Positions 5,882 to 7,959 of a stretch of DNA of 7,959 nt are shown here, one piece after another. The DNA is from Patescibacteria group bacterium (lineage in GTDB: Bacteria; Patescibacteriota; UBA1384). The DNA is taken from the NCBI GenBank assembly GCA_017992655.1, contig JAGOOF010000026.1, positions 1-7,959 of the forward strand, written 5' to 3'. The number at the start of each line of letters is the position of its first letter. Position 1 is the first letter of the stretch. The position numbers and the translations under genes were made by a program. Under the pieces are notes generated by a model. That model had not been told where the DNA came from. It saw nothing but the letters and a program-made list of their open reading frames with translations, and did not search any database.

Positions 5882-6481
5882 ATGCAACCGCTAACAAAAA
5901 GACAAAAAGAAATCCTCGATTTTATTGCGGGCTATGTTAACGAAAACGGATATGCGCCAAGTTACAGGGAGATAGCAGAATATTTTAGCTTCTCTTCTCT
6001 TGCTAGCGTTACAGATCATATCCAAGCATTAAAAGACAAAAAAGCACTCGATAATGAGTTCAATGCAGCAAGAAGCATCCAACTTACTCCTCAGTTCGAA
6101 GAACAAACTTTTGACATACCTTTAATGGGCGCCATCGCCGCAGGCTCACCGATACAGGCAATTAGGACAAGAGAAACTATTAGCATTCCCCGAGACATGA
6201 TGGGGAAAAACACATTCGCGCTTAAGGTGCGCGGCGACTCCATGGAAGACGAGGGGATACTCGATGGAGACTACGTCGTCATTGAAAAAACAGAAAAACC
6301 GAGAAATGGGGATATAGTAGTAGCCCTTGTTGACAACGATTATGTAACGCTAAAAAAGTATTTTCGTGAAAAAACAAGAATTCGCCTTCAACCAGCAAAC
6401 GCTAAGTACCGCCCTATTTTTACAAAGAACGCCACAATTCAAGGCAAAGTTAAAGGGGTTATCCGCCGTTTTACCCATTAA
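5882..6481 (+). CDS. lexA: SOS repressor LexA, self-cleaving (S24 family)
   Basis: A 199-residue repressor of DNA-damage genes. When RecA is active on single-stranded DNA, LexA cuts itself and releases its targets. Residues 1-65 are the winged helix-turn-helix: LTKRQKEILDFI, then APSYREIAEYF and a recognition helix around 39-50 (SLASVTDHIQAL). The peptidase domain (about 78-197) has the cleavage site Ala87-Gly88 in GAIAAGSP, the nucleophile Ser120 in RGDSM and the general base Lys158 in DYVTLKKY. All parts needed for autocleavage are present and the length is typical. It has a good RBS and a promoter with the operator-like block shared with dinB, so autoregulation is likely. Two DnaA boxes flank that promoter. 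The recognition helix differs from the usual SPSTVHRHLKAL type, which fits a non-Gram-positive operator. The LytR_C gene starts 15 nt downstream. Confidence 0.96.
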   Translation: MQPLTKRQKEILDFIAGYVNENGYAPSYREIAEYFSFSSLASVTDHIQALKDKKALDNEFNAARSIQLTPQFEEQTFDIPLMGAIAAGSPIQAIRTRETISIPRDMMGKNTFALKVRGDSMEDEGILDGDYVVIEKTEKPRNGDIVVALVDNDYVTLKKYFREKTRIRLQPANAKYRPIFTKNATIQGKVKGVIRRFTH

Positions 6482-6490
6482 TGGTATAAT
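6482..6490 (+). promoter_or_regulatory. Extended -10 promoter of the LytR_C gene
   Basis: TGGTATAAT is a perfect extended -10 (TGn plus TATAAT at 6485-6490) starting at the base after the lexA stop codon. It lies 6 nt before the ATG at 6497. No good -35 is found at 16-18 nt. There is no Shine-Dalgarno sequence, so transcripts from here would be leaderless. Transcripts from lexA could also read through. Confidence 0.55.
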
Positions 6491-6496
6491 AGAAAT

Positions 6497-7144
6497 ATGG
6501 CAAAAAGCATAGATATAATAAAAGCACCAAAGCAAAAACCAGTCACCCCTGGTGATATAGCAAGCAACAGAAGAGAATCAGACAAAGGGGCTTTTTTTGA
6601 TCAGCCTCGCCACGAGAACAAGCCAGATACTCTGAACTACTATCTGCTACTTGCTGTTTGCGCGTTAGTTTTACTTGTTGTACTTGCCGGCTGGCTTATT
6701 TATAAACAGCTCACCGGCGAGGATAGCAGAAATCAAAATGACAGCACCACCACAGCGCAAGAAGAGACACCAAACGAAACAGCAAATATCGATGGCGATA
6801 CAGCTACAAAAGTCGCACTTAACGAGACACCAGCCGTTACTCCAACAACACCCGCTAGCACCATAGACAAAGCAAGCGTCAAAGTAAGAGTGGTTAATGG
6901 CAACGGAAGAAGCGGAGAGGCTCAGCTCATGAAAGAGGCTCTTGAGGAAGACGGGTTCGTCAATATTACCGTCGGTAACGCTCTAAGCCGATACGCAACT
7001 ACCGTCATTTATTATAACTCTGGGAAGTTAGAAGAAGCGCAAGCTGTGGAAAAAATAGTCTCCAACAAGTACCAGACAACCCTATTAGAATCACCCTCTG
7101 TCACGAAGGACAATGACGTTTTAGTTGCACTTGGAAATAAATGA
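6497..7144 (+). CDS. Single-pass membrane protein with LytR_C domain
   Basis: A 215-residue protein of unknown exact role. Residues 1-46 are polar and basic, probably cytoplasmic. Residues 47-69 form one strong membrane segment (YYLLLAVCALVLLVVLAGW). Residues 72-125 are a Thr/Asn/Glu/Pro-rich linker. Residues 127-213 resemble the LytR C-terminal domain (LytR_C/CpsA family): VKVRVVNGNGRSGEA, a helix, then GFVNITVGNA and TTVIYYNSG. LytR_C often accompanies cell-wall polymer ligases, but here the catalytic LytR-CpsA-Psr domain is absent, so no ligase activity should be assumed. The domain should face the outside, carried on the linker. The gene starts 15 nt after lexA. Its stop overlaps the next start in ATGA, which couples it to the M50B-like protease. 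The domain call is fairly secure; the function is open. Confidence 0.8.
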   Translation: MAKSIDIIKAPKQKPVTPGDIASNRRESDKGAFFDQPRHENKPDTLNYYLLLAVCALVLLVVLAGWLIYKQLTGEDSRNQNDSTTTAQEETPNETANIDGDTATKVALNETPAVTPTTPASTIDKASVKVRVVNGNGRSGEAQLMKEALEEDGFVNITVGNALSRYATTVIYYNSGKLEEAQAVEKIVSNKYQTTLLESPSVTKDNDVLVALGNK

Positions 7145-7782
7145 TTTCCTTTGTTACCGCTATTATTCTTTTTCTCATTTTAACGTTCGGGGTGAATCAG
7201 TTACTGCTCAAAATTTTACCCCATTTTTTTTACTTGGTACTGATGTTCCCGGGAGTAGTAATACACGAAAGCGCGCATCTAATAAGTGCCGTTCTTACAG
7301 GGACGCCCGTGTCAGAAGTTAATTTTTTTTCTCGCTCTGGCGGGCATGTAATACACCAAAAACCCAAAATACCCGTTATCGGGCAACTCTTTATATCTTT
7401 TGCACCGTTAGTTCTCGGTTTTACATTAATTTACTTTATTGCCCGCCAAATGCCACTTGAGTTTGGCAAATCAATTACAATACCTCTAAGCACCATTAAA
7501 GTTCCCATGCTCGCACTTGCAGACAACTGGCAATATATAGATGGATTATGGCTTTATCTTTTTCTTTCAATCAGTTTAACGTTAACCCCGAGCCGACAAG
7601 ATATAATATCATCAATCACCGGTGTAATAGTAGCGGTTGCCCTGTTTATTCTTCTCTATATCAACAAATGGCTCACCATATCGCCTGAACTTATTGCCTT
7701 AATTTGGTATATTAATAGTGTTCTAGCTTTGATACTCATTTTTTTGTGGTTAACAAGGGCACTTAAAATAAACCGTCGGTAA
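7141..7782 (+). CDS. M50B-like integral membrane zinc metalloprotease
   Basis: A 213-residue, very hydrophobic protein with about five or six membrane segments (roughly 3-20, 28-48, 80-101, 133-148, 158-178 and 183-205). The second segment contains the zinc motif HESAH (H42, E43, H46). It is followed by AVLTGTPVSEVNFFSRSGGHV, the pattern of M50B-type (site-2-protease-like) proteins, where HExxH is followed by a TG-x-V strand and a Gly-rich turn. A third zinc ligand could be D154 in LTPSRQD, at the edge of a later segment; this is a guess. Such enzymes cut membrane-spanning substrates inside the bilayer. The ATG overlaps the stop of the LytR_C gene, so co-translation is expected and the two products may act together. 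Classical M50 proteins carry an NPDG-type motif, which I do not see, so it could be a degenerate or distant member. Confidence 0.65.
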   Translation: MISFVTAIILFLILTFGVNQLLLKILPHFFYLVLMFPGVVIHESAHLISAVLTGTPVSEVNFFSRSGGHVIHQKPKIPVIGQLFISFAPLVLGFTLIYFIARQMPLEFGKSITIPLSTIKVPMLALADNWQYIDGLWLYLFLSISLTLTPSRQDIISSITGVIVAVALFILLYINKWLTISPELIALIWYINSVLALILIFLWLTRALKINRR

Positions 7783-7807
7783 AAATTAGTTAACACCTAA
7801 CAGACAA

Positions 7808-7813
7808 AAGGAG
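7808..7813 (+). promoter_or_regulatory. Ribosome binding site of the last gene
   Basis: AAGGAG ends 4 nt before the ATG at 7818, in the 35-nt gap after the M50B-like gene. No promoter is evident, so the gene probably shares the upstream transcript. Confidence 0.65.
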
Positions 7814-7817
7814 AAAT

Positions 7818-7959
7818 ATGATAATTTGGGACAGGAAAAAGAAAATACTGGTCGGGGTAATAATCGCCTTAACTGTAGTTTTAGCAACTGCCGCAGTCTT
7901 TATTTTTGCAAGGGAGAGAAAGCCAGAGGGAACTAACGACAGTACACCTCCTGTTGAGT
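7818..7959 (+). CDS. Membrane-anchored protein, 5' part only
   Basis: Forty-seven codons are visible before the window ends. The product starts with a short charged stretch (MIIWDRKKK), then a hydrophobic segment at about residues 10-31 (ILVGVIIALTVVLATAAVFIFA). A basic stop-transfer stretch (RERK) follows, then a Pro/Thr/Asp linker (PEGTNDSTPPVE). The positive-inside rule and the linker predict a signal anchor with the unseen main domain outside the membrane. The layout, anchor plus low-complexity linker, resembles the LytR_C gene two places upstream. It has a good RBS and is co-oriented with the two genes before it. I cannot name the family from this fragment. Confidence 0.7.
   Translation, partial: MIIWDRKKKILVGVIIALTVVLATAAVFIFARERKPEGTNDSTPPVE

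Noticed and set aside
7785..7800. Small dyads (TTAG/CTAA, GTTA/TAAC) after the protease gene
   Set aside because: Only 4-bp arms, no T-tract; not a terminator.

Overview
This is an AT-rich, tightly packed bacterial chromosome segment. It carries nine protein genes, the last cut by the window edge, and no tRNA, rRNA, CRISPR array or insertion sequence that I can see. The longest gene-free stretch is only 160 bases (5722-5881) and holds the lexA control region. Small proteins, a trimmed LeuRS, very short spacers, start codons 6-9 nt after a TATAAT box and a PaaX/Cas2-like regulator together suggest a reduced-genome lineage of the Candidate Phyla Radiation (Patescibacteria). That placement is an inference from style, not from a marker tree. 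Standard stop codons fit all genes: TAA mostly, TAG for nusB and TGA once.

Left part (1-4440): a plus-strand PaaX-family regulator with its own promoter and a candidate operator runs tail to tail into a minus-strand block. Its stop codon interlocks with that of rnc in the palindrome TTAGCTAA. The minus-strand block, in transcription order, is leuS (leucyl-tRNA synthetase), rpmF (ribosomal protein L32), nusB (rRNA antitermination) and rnc (RNase III). nusB and rnc overlap by 11 nt. This is a translation and rRNA-processing cluster. A strong promoter lies before leuS and another before rpmF.

Centre (4411-6481): divergent from leuS is a Y-family DNA polymerase (dinB), followed by lexA. Both promoters contain the same 25-base block, which covers the -10 box and has operator-like symmetry. 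This points to a small LexA-controlled SOS regulon encoded here. Two perfect DnaA-box 9-mers, embedded in a 13-bp inverted repeat, flank the lexA promoter.

Right part (6482-7959): three envelope genes follow lexA on the same strand: a single-pass protein with a LytR_C domain, an M50B-like membrane metalloprotease translationally coupled to it, and the start of another membrane-anchored protein. Their position behind lexA invites comparison with SOS-linked division inhibitors and the membrane proteases that remove them, but nothing in the sequence proves this.

Other points worth attention are an RNase III with Asn in place of a conserved acidic active-site residue, a LeuRS with an altered and shortened CP1 editing domain, and three genes that look leaderless. 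No convincing rho-independent terminator was found anywhere.
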